Positions 10,301 to 18,436 of a stretch of 64,000 nt of DNA are shown here, piece by piece; position 1 is the first letter of the stretch, and each line of letters opens with the position of its first letter. The notes under the pieces were generated by a model. That model saw only the letters and a list, made by a program, of their open reading frames with translations. It did no database searches and was not told the DNA's origin. Location of the stretch: assembly GCF_004362145.1 (NCBI RefSeq), contig NZ_SNXC01000010.1, positions 310,001 through 374,000 of the forward strand. Reading direction: 5' to 3'. The position numbers and the translations under genes were made by a program. The DNA is from Marinomonas balearica. Its GTDB lineage: Bacteria > Pseudomonadota > Gammaproteobacteria > Pseudomonadales > Marinomonadaceae.

Positions 10301-11067
10301 TCTTACATGATGTGTTAGAAGGCAAAGCATTTAATGGTGTTTCATTTAGAAAACAAACCCAAGATGCGAGCTTTTCAGATCTCCTCAAAGTCAGTCATCA
10401 AGCTTCGTTGAGCGCGTATTTTTCTGCGCGTGGGTATGAAGAGTGGATTGACGTTTTGAATGGCTGGTTGCCAGATATGTTGAGTGCGCCGATCATTGTG
10501 GATCGTACTATTGTGGATTGTGCCGGCCAAGAAGTGACCTTGTCAGACCTTCGCCCCGATCAATGTCGAAAAGAAATGGAGTTTTACCTCCCGGTAAGCA
10601 AAATGAACGCCTTGCAATTAGACCGTATTGCTCGGTTGCACGATGCGGTATCCCAAAGTGCCCCACCGATTCAGGATCGTCCCTTAAAGGGGATGTTAAC
10701 GGGTTTTATCGATTTGTTATTTGAATGGGAAGGGCGATATTACGTGCTGGATTATAAATCTAATCATCTCGGCTACACCTTCGACGACTACAACAATGAG
10801 TCAATGCAAAACGCCATAGCGGAACACAGATATGATCTGCAATATCAGCTCTATACATTGGCATTGCATCGATTCTTAAAACAAAGAATCCCCGATTATG
10901 ATTATGAAAAGCACATCGGTGGCGTATGTTATTTATTTTTGCGTGGACTGCGTCAAGGTCAGACGACCGGCGTGTTTTCTAATCGGTTGAGTCGGGCTCA
11001 TGTCGACGCCATTGATTCCTTGTTTGCTAACGAACAGCAGGAGGAGAAGCAATTTGGACTTCTCTAA
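7351..11067 (+). CDS. recB: exodeoxyribonuclease V beta subunit RecB
   Basis: 1238-residue RecB, the 3'-5' SF1A helicase and nuclease subunit. Walker A is EASAGTGKTYTIANLYLRLL near residue 30. Walker B is IDEFQDTDPVQY (about 395) and a later helicase motif is TVHKSKGLEYPIVYLPF (about 750). The C-terminal nuclease domain contains GFIDLLFEWEGRYYVLDYKS, with the metal-binding Asp and the DYKS catalytic motif intact. The ATG overlaps the recC stop (ATGA), preceded by GGAGG, indicating translational coupling. No ptrA-like gene lies between recC and recB, unlike in E. coli. Confidence 0.97.
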   Translation: MSHDDVSITNETVALDAHTFPLFGKRLIEASAGTGKTYTIANLYLRLLVPAGNECDLDRPLTVDQILVVTFTEAATAELKARIRARIRAARKTLMSGYSEDEFLTTWRQKLNDEQIADGIEKLLYAEKQMDEAAVFTIHGFCQRMLSQNAFESRMLFRQEIETDEMAPMTVAVKDVWRRFVAELSETEASFIRRFWSEPMALLKELRVLQSQPDAQYEQLQFDWRSHIQTLESTIQKVKQAWLKSGADIVEALNTSGIKRNFWKKDPSKDIRSIDAWAHSSALSVPECLKYIDAREHETRLSKGGEAPSHSVFSDVAELRVMSEALSQLKSVLIPELWQQVQERMMRWKRSTQSLTFTDLLTTLDSALTGESERAGQNALSERIRETYPIALIDEFQDTDPVQYRIFSSIYKEAHQNQNRIGQIMIGDPKQAIYAFRGADIFTYLSAKKDAHQIYSLATNYRSSAAMIRSVNALFSTQANPFRVEGIPFVRVNDREVPCAFYRNGQPQSALQFLYLNEDHPVSVKGYREAMAEGCAQHVHRLLNEGLEGAAKIEGTPVRPKDIALLVSNFTQAQLLKSALSERGIPSVYLSDKGSVYDSQEASELLIILNAIIEQGRENATRSALATGLVGWSLDKIDALNHDDLSYERWARAFQQYWIMWDEKGLLPMLRALLEDLGIPAGLLSRKNGERRLTDLLHLCEKLQEKSLELESKEGVLRFLRLSIQNPNGDSDEQKIRLETDAELIRIVTVHKSKGLEYPIVYLPFAFTPVRSASKEALYHNKNGQLMVSFDPTDEEAAKHLEEAYAAEIRLAYVALTRSKEACFIGTMEVGKSASKTKAAESHNHLSGVGALVCQGEPLDAGDLLPSLLLFVEQHGDALVKVESLGIDNETLPRYEMKPKGDLKASVRQFSGHIERDWWVGSYSSLVVEAPHEVSFQPGFDEVGLEDVTLSNAPALDVEQQEEPSVPDEHSRFTFPKGANPGTFLHDVLEGKAFNGVSFRKQTQDASFSDLLKVSHQASLSAYFSARGYEEWIDVLNGWLPDMLSAPIIVDRTIVDCAGQEVTLSDLRPDQCRKEMEFYLPVSKMNALQLDRIARLHDAVSQSAPPIQDRPLKGMLTGFIDLLFEWEGRYYVLDYKSNHLGYTFDDYNNESMQNAIAEHRYDLQYQLYTLALHRFLKQRIPDYDYEKHIGGVCYLFLRGLRQGQTTGVFSNRLSRAHVDAIDSLFANEQQEEKQFGLL

Positions 11068-12991
11068 TTCACTACTAAAGACTGAAACCGATTGGACTGA
11101 CGCATGGTTGACGGCCAAAGTAATACGACCAATTGATTTACAGTGGGTTCAATACCTTCAAAATCACACCAACACCTCCGACGAGGCGGTTTTAATGGCG
11201 GGCGTGTTGGTTAGCGCTTATCTTGGGGCGGGTCATACGTGTATCGACCTGAATTCTATTTATAACGGCGATTTAGCCGGGTTAGAGTTCGATCCAGCTC
11301 CGAATGTTGTGCTCTCATCTTGGGGCATTGCCAGTGCAGGTGATTGGTATGATCGTCTCAGTAACAGCCCGTTGGTGGTTTTTGCTCATGCTGGCTCTGT
11401 GACTGAATCTAACACTGATTCCGCACCTTTGATGCTGACTGAGTCTGGTTTACTGTATGCCGCTCGTTATTTTTCGTTTGAACAAAGTCTGTTGTCTTTC
11501 ATTCAATTACAAGAAGTAAAAGGGCGAAGGCAAGTAGATGCTCAGAAGCTGGCTGCATTGTTTCCTAATGCAGAGACAAGAGAGCTTGATTGGCAAAAAA
11601 TTGCGGTGGCCAACGCCGCCAGTATGGATTTCTCCATTATCAGCGGCGGCCCAGGAACCGGCAAAACAACTACTGTGACCAAGCTGCTAGCGCTGTTGGT
11701 TTGGCAGTCTCTAGACGATGCAAATGTCAGCGTGGGCAAGACGGTCCCCAGAATAGCCTTAGCTGCTCCAACAGGAAAAGCCGCCGCGCGTCTGACAGAA
11801 TCTATTTCAGGCGCTAAACAAAAGCTGGATATAGCGCCTCATATTTTCGAGGCGATACCTGAAACGGCAACCACATTACATCGCCTTTTGGGGGCTGATT
11901 TTGGGCGATCTCGATTTAAGCATCATAAAGGCAACCCATTACACATTGATATTTTATTAGTGGATGAAGTATCGATGGTGGATATGCCAATGATGGCAAA
12001 GTTAATCGACGCACTGCCTACACATGCGAGGTTAGTCTTATTGGGGGACAAGGATCAGTTATCTTCAGTAGAGGCAGGCAATGTTTTGGGCGACTTAACT
12101 TTCGGTATTCAGCGTGAAAAAGTCACTCGTGCGCAGTTTACAGGTCTTGCTGACTCATTGGGTGCGGAAGAATTGACGCTTTTATCTAGGCAGGTAATTG
12201 AACAAGCGCCCGCTATTCAGCGACATTTATCGTTACTAAGCAAAAGTTATCGGTTTAATGATCAAAGCGGAATCGGACGATTGGCTTCTGCCGTTAATCT
12301 ATGTCAGGTCGATCGAACTTTGAATGTTCTGCGTTCAGGTTACGATGAAGTACTTTGGAAACCAACGGATTTAGTCAATGAAGAATTGGACATAGCATCG
12401 CTTGCGCAAGGCTATAAAGAGTATTGGAAGCAAGTTAGGCAACGAACTTCTCCCGCTCAGCTTCATTCAACCTTTAGCCAGTATCAAGTGCTGACCGCCG
12501 TAAGGCAGGGAACATTTGGGGTTGAGTCTGTGAACGATTCACTTGAGAAGTATTTTTACCGCCAAGGGTACATCGAATCGCAATCCATCTGGTATCCGGG
12601 CAAAGCCGTCATTATGACCCGTAATGATTCAAATACAGGCTTGTTTAATGGCGATGTTGGTTTGTGTATGCCGGATGAGCAAAATGTTCTTAGAGTGTGG
12701 TTTATTCTCGCTAACGGTGAAATAAAAGGTCTATTACCGAGTCGAGTAAGTAGCTTCGAATCGGTATTTGCCATGACCGTTCACAAATCTCAAGGGTCAG
12801 AGTTTGAGCGTGTCACAATGATTTTGCCTAATAACGCCTCGCCCGTATTAGGAAAAGAGCTCATTTATACGGGCATCACCAGGGCGAAGCAGTATTTTGA
12901 GCTTTGGGCGAACGAGCTTATCCTGCAAGGAGCATTAAAAAAACGCGTTCAGCGACGTTCTGGATTGACCAAAGCCATTTGGAAAGACTGA
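11054..12991 (+). CDS. recD: exodeoxyribonuclease V alpha subunit RecD
   Basis: RecD, the 5'-3' SF1B helicase of RecBCD, about 645 residues. Walker A is SGGPGTGKTTTVTKLLALL (about 193), Walker B is ILLVDEVSMVDMPMMAKL, and the C-terminal motif is AMTVHKSQGSEFERVTMILP, then YTGITRAK. The likely start is the TTG at 11054: AGGAGGAG lies seven bases upstream, inside the end of recB. The longer reading from 11000 has no ribosome site and adds 18 unlikely residues. The gene therefore overlaps recB by 14 bases, consistent with coupled translation. Confidence 0.95.
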   Translation: MDFSNSLLKTETDWTDAWLTAKVIRPIDLQWVQYLQNHTNTSDEAVLMAGVLVSAYLGAGHTCIDLNSIYNGDLAGLEFDPAPNVVLSSWGIASAGDWYDRLSNSPLVVFAHAGSVTESNTDSAPLMLTESGLLYAARYFSFEQSLLSFIQLQEVKGRRQVDAQKLAALFPNAETRELDWQKIAVANAASMDFSIISGGPGTGKTTTVTKLLALLVWQSLDDANVSVGKTVPRIALAAPTGKAAARLTESISGAKQKLDIAPHIFEAIPETATTLHRLLGADFGRSRFKHHKGNPLHIDILLVDEVSMVDMPMMAKLIDALPTHARLVLLGDKDQLSSVEAGNVLGDLTFGIQREKVTRAQFTGLADSLGAEELTLLSRQVIEQAPAIQRHLSLLSKSYRFNDQSGIGRLASAVNLCQVDRTLNVLRSGYDEVLWKPTDLVNEELDIASLAQGYKEYWKQVRQRTSPAQLHSTFSQYQVLTAVRQGTFGVESVNDSLEKYFYRQGYIESQSIWYPGKAVIMTRNDSNTGLFNGDVGLCMPDEQNVLRVWFILANGEIKGLLPSRVSSFESVFAMTVHKSQGSEFERVTMILPNNASPVLGKELIYTGITRAKQYFELWANELILQGALKKRVQRRSGLTKAIWKD

Positions 12992-13036
12992 TCGACCATT
13001 TTTAGGCAATTGAACCATTAGGTTACTAAAAATGAG

Positions 13037-13065
13037 AAAAAGGCTTGCTGCCAGCAAGCCTTTTT
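13037..13065 (+). terminator. Rho-independent terminator after recD
   Basis: AAAAAGGCTTGCTG/CCAGCAAGCCTTTTT, a stem of more than ten pairs ending in T5. The T-run and A-run make it usable from both sides, so it may also stop nagA transcription from the minus strand. Confidence 0.9.
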
Positions 13066-13097
13066 AATCCAGTGCTTTTTTAATCCAGTGCTTTTTT
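13061..13097. repeat. 16-bp tandem duplication beside the terminator
   Basis: Two head-to-tail copies of a 16-bp unit (TTTTTTAATCCAGTGC and neighbours) start in the T-run of the terminator, which suggests replication slippage. No function is apparent. Confidence 0.75.
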
Positions 13098-13142
13098 AAA
13101 CCAAAGTGCTAAGCGCGGCCAACTATTTGTACTAGGAAGACA

Positions 13143-14273
13143 CTAATAAACTTGTTTTCCGTCAATCCAAGTGCGGTCTACGTGATAATTTTGGTTGAGT
13201 GCTACCATACTCGCTTGATAGCCTGTTTTGATTCGACCAAATCGATCATCGATTCCCAAAAATTCAGCGGGTCTTAATGAGGCCATTTGTAAGGCTTCTG
13301 CGGGTGTTCGTTGAATTAAGTTGATTGTATTTCGAACGGCACTTGCCATATCTAAGTCTGACCCGGCAAGTGTGCCGTCTTCCGTTGTGACTTTTCCATT
13401 CTTACGGTGAATTTTCTTACCCAAAAACGGCAACTCTGATTTATCTGAGCCTACACTTTGTATTGCGTCCGTGACCAGCATGATGTGCTCGCAGCCTTTC
13501 GCTGCTGTGGCAATTCGCATGGTAGCGGGGTGAACATGGTGTCCGTCGGCGATGAGCCCACACCAAGTCTTAGCGCGGTTTTGCAGCGCCGCGCCGACAA
13601 CGCCAGGTTCTCGACTCGTAAGGGGGGTCATGGCGTTAAAGATGTGTGTAAAGCCTCGTGCGCCACTTTCTACTGCAGCCATTGCTTCATCGTAGGTCGC
13701 TGCGGAGTGGCCTATGCAAACAATCGCGGCTTCATTGACAAGCTTTTCAATGAAGCCTTGAGGCACTTTCTCGGGCGCTAATGTCACCATCAGCTTTCCC
13801 TGTTTTACAACATCCAGTATTTTGAAAAGTCTTTCTTCATTGGGCGCACGCAGCTTGTCTTCGTTGTGAACGCCTTTTCGAATTGGGTTTAGGTAAGGGC
13901 CTTCATAATGCAGCCCTAATATTCCGCCAACGTTCTGTTTTAGCGCGGTACAAACGGCTTCGTGAGCTTGCACCATAATGTCGTAGTCGTCAGAGATCAG
14001 TGTTGGCATCATAGCAACCGTGCCAAATTGAGCATGACTCTTTATGATTGCTTTTAGAGCGTCAAGTGATGGCGTATGGTTAAACAAAATTTCACCGCCG
14101 CCATTAACGTGTACATCGATAAAACCGGGTGCCAGTATGTCGATGTAATCGGAATCAGGTATGGGTTGTTCGATAGGGCGAATATCATCGATTTTATCCT
14201 CTAGGATGCTTACTTTTTGATTGGTAAGCCACTGTTCGCCATCGAATAATCGTTTTACGTTAAGCTCTGTCAT
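13143..14273 (-). CDS. nagA: N-acetylglucosamine-6-phosphate deacetylase
   Basis: 376-residue amidohydrolase that converts GlcNAc-6-phosphate to glucosamine-6-phosphate and acetate in the cytoplasm. Family marks are APGFIDVHVNGGGE near residue 68, HYEGPYLNPIRKGVH (about 145), IGHSAATYDEA with the metal-binding His (about 190), FTHIFNAMTPL (about 210) and LVTDAIQ with the catalytic Asp (about 265). The start overlaps the stop of the kinase gene by four bases (ATGA). It is the last gene of a nagB-kinase-nagA transcript running leftward. Confidence 0.95.
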   Translation of the reverse strand: MTELNVKRLFDGEQWLTNQKVSILEDKIDDIRPIEQPIPDSDYIDILAPGFIDVHVNGGGEILFNHTPSLDALKAIIKSHAQFGTVAMMPTLISDDYDIMVQAHEAVCTALKQNVGGILGLHYEGPYLNPIRKGVHNEDKLRAPNEERLFKILDVVKQGKLMVTLAPEKVPQGFIEKLVNEAAIVCIGHSAATYDEAMAAVESGARGFTHIFNAMTPLTSREPGVVGAALQNRAKTWCGLIADGHHVHPATMRIATAAKGCEHIMLVTDAIQSVGSDKSELPFLGKKIHRKNGKVTTEDGTLAGSDLDMASAVRNTINLIQRTPAEALQMASLRPAEFLGIDDRFGRIKTGYQASMVALNQNYHVDRTWIDGKQVY

Positions 14274-15151
14274 AATGAACTTCTCCCTATTTTTTGCTTC
14301 GCCATCCTAATGGCGCCATCCATCGCATCTCCTATTGCGGGTCGTAAATAGTCTTGTAATTCCTGTGGCAAATACGGGCTAATAGCGGCGGATACACCGC
14401 CAGCTAAGACGATGTCCTGAGCACCTTTGTTAATTAAACACCTTAAATATTGGATCACCCATTGGACTTGTTCTGAAATTATTTTTAAAGCGATGGGGTC
14501 CCCCGACTCGGCAAATTCAAAAACTTTGATTGCGAACACACCGAACTCTTTTGGTTGCGGAGAGTGGTTTTGAAATTGCACATAGTGTTCTGGGGTGTGG
14601 CCAAATTCGTTGTTTATGGCGTGAGTTAATTCAGACGGAGGAATAACACCGCTTAGTGCAGCAAGAGAGTATTCTAGAGCACTTAAACCAATTCGAGCGC
14701 CGCTGCCTTGATCTGAAAGTGGAAACCCCCAACCTCCGACAACGTCAAATTGCTCATCGATATACACGACACCACAACTGCCTGTCCCCAAAATAAGTAA
14801 TCCGCCGTTGTTGCCTTCAAACGCGCCTAGGCAAGCCGCATGAGCATCGGTTAAAAGATAGTGTCGGCCAAACGGAGAGTGCTGAGATAAAATAAGTTCT
14901 TGTTCAAATGGCTGATTAACGCCTGCCAGTCCAAGGCCGACTGAAATGTTGGTGTAATCGTCTATTGGTATATGGCCTTGTTTGCATGCTTCAAAGCATG
15001 CGCCAAGGATGTTTTGCCATGCAGATTCAATCCCCGTTCTTGGATTGCCTGAACCTCCAACGGCTTCGCCCAAGACTTCACCTGTTTCATTGACCAAGCG
15101 AGCACGACAAAATGTTCCGCCACCATCGACACCTAAATAAAACTGTTTCAT
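14270..15151 (-). CDS. BadF/BadG-type kinase, probable N-acetylglucosamine/glucosamine kinase
   Basis: 293-residue ASKHA-fold ATPase. The phosphate-1 loop is YLGVDGGGTFCRARLV, with a later ILGTGSCGVVY phosphate-2 loop and VLAGGVSAAISPYLP adenosine loop, as in BadF/BcrA-family amino-sugar kinases (GspK, NagK-like). An ABC importer delivers unphosphorylated sugar, so this enzyme supplies the 6-phosphate needed by NagA. GlcNAc is the preferred guess because a deacetylase is its direct neighbour; glucosamine is possible. Start ATG at 15151 has AAGGAG upstream. Confidence 0.85.
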   Translation of the reverse strand: MKQFYLGVDGGGTFCRARLVNETGEVLGEAVGGSGNPRTGIESAWQNILGACFEACKQGHIPIDDYTNISVGLGLAGVNQPFEQELILSQHSPFGRHYLLTDAHAACLGAFEGNNGGLLILGTGSCGVVYIDEQFDVVGGWGFPLSDQGSGARIGLSALEYSLAALSGVIPPSELTHAINNEFGHTPEHYVQFQNHSPQPKEFGVFAIKVFEFAESGDPIALKIISEQVQWVIQYLRCLINKGAQDIVLAGGVSAAISPYLPQELQDYLRPAIGDAMDGAIRMAKQKIGRSSL

Positions 15152-15161
15152 CTGAGTCTCC

Positions 15162-15947
15162 TTATTCGAGATCCTGACGCTGTTGTTCGCACCAAAGATA
15201 GTAATCTTTCATCACCAGCTTATCGGCTGCTTCGCTATCAATGACGATGGTTGCGTCTTGATGAAGTTGCAGAGCACTGGCAGGACACATTGCCGTTAAA
15301 GGACCTTCTACCATATCTTTGACTGCATTCGCTTTTTTAGAGCCTGTTGCTAATAACAGCAGTTGTCGGCTTTCCAAAATCGTTTCAATTCCCATTGTTA
15401 ATGCAAGACGAGGTTGATACTCCCCGTTTTTAAAAAATCGTTTATTTGCCTCTATCGTTGACTCAGAGAGCGACTTAATGCGTGTACGAGAACGAAGGCT
15501 TGATGTTGGTTCATTGAAACCAATGTGTCCATTTTCACCAATGCCCAATAATTGTAGGTCTATTCCACCTGCTTTTTTTATCGCCTCTTCATATTGATGT
15601 GCATTTTTATGGAGCTGAGCTTCGTTAAGAGAAGCCGCACTCGGCAAAAAGGTATTTGAGAGTGGAATGTCAATATGACTAAAAAAGTGTTGGTTCATAA
15701 AATATCGATAACTTTGGATATGCTCTTCTTTAATACCAATGTATTCATCAAGGTTAAAGGTAACAGTTTGAGCGAACGAGACACGATTCGCTTTATACGC
15801 ATCGATGGCTGCGCGATAGGCTTCAATAGGCGTTGAGCCAGTCGCCAAACCGAGGGTTGGCCGCATTTTTCGATTTACGGTATCGATGATCGTGTTAGCT
15901 GCAAACTGAGCGACGTCTTTAGCAGAATCAAGAATGATAACGCGCAT
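15162..15947 (-). CDS. nagB: glucosamine-6-phosphate deaminase
   Basis: 261 residues, normal for NagB, which converts glucosamine-6-phosphate to fructose-6-phosphate and ammonia. Signatures are LGLATGSTPIEAYRAAI, then FNLDEYIGIKEEHIQSYRYF with the catalytic Asp-Glu region, and LLGIGENGHIGFNEP with the catalytic His. It is the first gene of the leftward nag operon, ten bases ahead of the kinase. Its start faces the transporter operon across a shared control region. Confidence 0.96.
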   Translation of the reverse strand: MRVIILDSAKDVAQFAANTIIDTVNRKMRPTLGLATGSTPIEAYRAAIDAYKANRVSFAQTVTFNLDEYIGIKEEHIQSYRYFMNQHFFSHIDIPLSNTFLPSAASLNEAQLHKNAHQYEEAIKKAGGIDLQLLGIGENGHIGFNEPTSSLRSRTRIKSLSESTIEANKRFFKNGEYQPRLALTMGIETILESRQLLLLATGSKKANAVKDMVEGPLTAMCPASALQLHQDATIVIDSEAADKLVMKDYYLWCEQQRQDLE

Positions 15948-16151
15948 AGGGTTTTACTCATTAAATAAAACCAATTTAACACCAAAAAAATGATTTATGC
16001 AAAAAATAATCAATAAATTGTTTCATATATTTGACGATTGTATTTTTTTGGTATTATATTGTGGAAATGACGATACCTAAAAAATACCAATAATAGCGTC
16101 AAAATGTAAAAAACCAAGTGAACGACAAATAAAACCAATTGGAGAGTGATC
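15948..16151. promoter_or_regulatory. divergent nag control region with candidate NagR/GntR half sites
   Basis: About 200 AT-rich bases between nagB and the transporter operon. A plus-strand promoter fits TTGACG (16031) - 18 bases - TATATT (16055). An inverted pair TTGGTAT (16049) and ATACCAA (16084) sits in its spacer and start region. A 14-bp direct repeat, AAATAAAACCAATT, occurs at 15963-15976 and 16127-16140, close to the two starts. Several copies of ACCAA or its complement are expected for an operator of the GntR regulator downstream; this is inference from position and repetition. Confidence 0.6.
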
Positions 16152-17417
16152 ATGCTAAAAGTACGTTCCGCTTTACCCCATAAAACGCTTACCTGCCTTG
16201 CTGCCTTAATGCTAGCCGGCACAGCGAGTGCTTCTAATACACTTTATGTAGAAAGCTGGCGTTCGGATGATGCCAATATATGGTCAGACACCATTATTCC
16301 CGCTTTTAATAAGCATTACCCAGACATCAAACTTCAATTCGCACCTACACCACCAACTGACTATAACTCTGCGCTTCAAGCTAAGCTTCAGGCAGGTTCC
16401 GCGGGCGATATTATTACTTGTCGTCCATTTGATGCGTCGTTACAACTGTTTAAATCGGGCTATCTTGAAAGTTTAAACGGTCTTGAAGGCTTAAATGATT
16501 TTTCAGACGTCGCAAAAAGTGCATGGGTCACGGACGATGGTAGTGAACAATTTTGTTTACCAATGGCGTCGGTTATTCATGGTTTCATTTATAACAAAGA
16601 AATTTTTGAAGAGTTAAATTTATCGGTTCCAAATACCCAAAAGGAATTCTTTGATACGTTGGCAACGATAAAATCTGAAAGTCGTTATACTCCTTTAGAT
16701 ATGGGGACAGCGGATCAATGGGAAGCTGCAACCATGGGCTTTCAAAACATTGGACCGAACTTCTGGAAGGGCGAAACGGGACGCAAAGGCCTTATCGATG
16801 GCAGCGCAAAGTTAACGGATCAACCTTACGTCGATACTTGGAAAGAGCTGGCGAAGTGGAAGCCGTATTTAGGCCGAGGGTTTGAAGCTCAAAAGTACTC
16901 GGATTCGCAAAATTTATTTACCTTAGGTCGCGCCGCAATTTACCCAGCAGGTTCTTGGGACATTCAAACTTTTAATAATCAGGCTGATTTTGAATTCGGT
17001 GCCTTTAAGCCTCCGGTGCTGAAAGAAGGGGATACTTGTTATATCAGTGATCATACTGATATTGGTATTGGTATTAATGCTGCGTCGAAAAACAAAGAGG
17101 CGGCGAAAATCTTTTTGAACTGGATGGCGAGCGCAGAATTTGGTGCGTTGTTCGCGAATGCGGTACCGGGCTTCTTCCCGTTATCTAATCACACTATTGC
17201 AATAAAAGACCCGGTGGCAAAGGAGTTTATTAGTTGGCGTAGTCAGTGTGAATCCACTATTCGAAATTCGTATCAGATCCTCTCTCGAGGTACGCCAAAC
17301 CTTGAAAACCAATTGTGGAATGTCAGTGCGCAAGTGATCAATGGAACGATGACACCTGAAGAAGCTGCTAGCGAAACGCAAAAAGGTCTGGAGCAATGGT
17401 ACGCGCCTCAACAATAA
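16152..17417 (+). CDS. ABC transporter sugar-binding protein (CUT1), amino-sugar uptake
   Basis: 421-residue periplasmic binding protein with a signal peptide (KTLTCLAALMLAGTASAS, cleavage after ASA) and the family-1 extracellular solute-binding fold (IIPAFNKHYPDIKLQF early, RAAIYPAGSWDI in the middle). Start: ATG at 16152, with GGAGA six bases upstream; a GTG at 16146 would overlap the ribosome site. It heads the importer genes beside nagA and nagB, so the likely ligand is GlcNAc, a chito-oligosaccharide or a related amino sugar. Ligand not shown by the sequence. Confidence 0.88.
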   Translation: MLKVRSALPHKTLTCLAALMLAGTASASNTLYVESWRSDDANIWSDTIIPAFNKHYPDIKLQFAPTPPTDYNSALQAKLQAGSAGDIITCRPFDASLQLFKSGYLESLNGLEGLNDFSDVAKSAWVTDDGSEQFCLPMASVIHGFIYNKEIFEELNLSVPNTQKEFFDTLATIKSESRYTPLDMGTADQWEAATMGFQNIGPNFWKGETGRKGLIDGSAKLTDQPYVDTWKELAKWKPYLGRGFEAQKYSDSQNLFTLGRAAIYPAGSWDIQTFNNQADFEFGAFKPPVLKEGDTCYISDHTDIGIGINAASKNKEAAKIFLNWMASAEFGALFANAVPGFFPLSNHTIAIKDPVAKEFISWRSQCESTIRNSYQILSRGTPNLENQLWNVSAQVINGTMTPEEAASETQKGLEQWYAPQQ

Positions 17418-17438
17418 TTGAGTTGAATTAGTGCTTAT

Positions 17439-17464
17439 AAGTGGCGAGAAATATCTCGTCACTT
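17439..17464 (+). promoter_or_regulatory. intercistronic hairpin after the sugar-binding protein gene
   Basis: AAGTGGCGAGA, loop AATA, TCTCGTCACTT: 11 pairs with one G-T. There is no T-run. Such hairpins between binding-protein and permease genes commonly stabilise the upstream mRNA or reduce permease expression, as known for malE-malF. Confidence 0.7.
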
Positions 17465-17489
17465 CTTCATTCATTGATGAGAGCTGGTT

Positions 17490-18425
17490 ATGTCATCTTC
17501 AATACAACCTGAAGAAAAAAAACCGTTTCCTTGGCACTTAATTGTGTTTCTAGGCCCCGGTTTATTGATTTACGTGACATTTAGCGTTTACCCATTACTT
17601 GATACCTTGATCTTAAGTTTGTATCAGGAGCAGTCTGGGGAAAGCTACTTTGTTGGGCTAGAAAACTTTGTGACGCTTGTGACTGATGAGAATTGGTCGT
17701 CCGCATTTTGGAATGCTTTGAGTAATAACTTTCAATTTTTTGCATTTCATATGTTACTGCAAAATCCTATCGGCCTCATTTTGGCCGTTTTACTGAGTTC
17801 CCCTAAATTAAGGCTTGCTGGTACGTATCGAACCTTGATTTTTATGCCAACGATGCTTTCTGTCGTGATTATAGGATTCGTCTGGCAATTGATTTTAAGT
17901 CCAATCTGGGGAATTTCAGAAGAGTTTCTATATAACATTGGCTTAGGGCAGTTTTTTGATGCTTGGTTAGGAAAAGAAGGCAGTGCTTTAGTAACGTTGA
18001 GCTTTATCTCCGTTTGGCAATTTGTTGGCATTCCAATGATGCTGATTTATGCAACGCTACTTAATATCCCTGATGACATTATCGATGCTAGTACGGTAGA
18101 TGGAGCAAATGCCTTTCAAACATTTTTGTATATAAAACTACCATTAATTTTGCCAACCATAGCAATGGTTTCGATTTTAACCTTCGTTGCTAACTTCAAT
18201 GCATTTGAACTTATTTATGCTGTTAAAGGTGCATTGGCGGGGCCTAATTTCTCGACGGATCTGCTAGGAACGTTTTTCTATCGGACCTTTTTTGGTTTTC
18301 AGCTTCAGCAAGGCAGCAGCACAATGGGCGCTGCGGTAGCAACACTGATGTTCTTAATTATTTTGGTGGGCGTGATGTTGTTTTTGTTTTTCGTTCAACG
18401 TCGCATTCAACGCTTCCAGTTCTAA
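17490..18425 (+). CDS. ABC transporter permease, MalF/UgpA type
   Basis: 311-residue inner-membrane permease with six predicted membrane segments starting at HLIVFLGPGLLIYVTFSVYP. The EAA cytoplasmic loop is DASTVDGANAFQTFLYIKLPL (about residue 205), the contact site for the ATPase. It forms a heterodimer with the next gene product. It lies 73 bases after the binding protein and 12 before the second permease, so co-transcription is expected. Confidence 0.92.
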   Translation: MSSSIQPEEKKPFPWHLIVFLGPGLLIYVTFSVYPLLDTLILSLYQEQSGESYFVGLENFVTLVTDENWSSAFWNALSNNFQFFAFHMLLQNPIGLILAVLLSSPKLRLAGTYRTLIFMPTMLSVVIIGFVWQLILSPIWGISEEFLYNIGLGQFFDAWLGKEGSALVTLSFISVWQFVGIPMMLIYATLLNIPDDIIDASTVDGANAFQTFLYIKLPLILPTIAMVSILTFVANFNAFELIYAVKGALAGPNFSTDLLGTFFYRTFFGFQLQQGSSTMGAAVATLMFLIILVGVMLFLFFVQRRIQRFQF

Positions 18426-18436
18426 GGGGCTAAATC

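Noticed and set aside
11000-11053. Longer N-terminus for RecD
   Set aside because: No ribosome site before 11000 and the extra residues do not resemble RecD; the TTG at 11054 is better placed.
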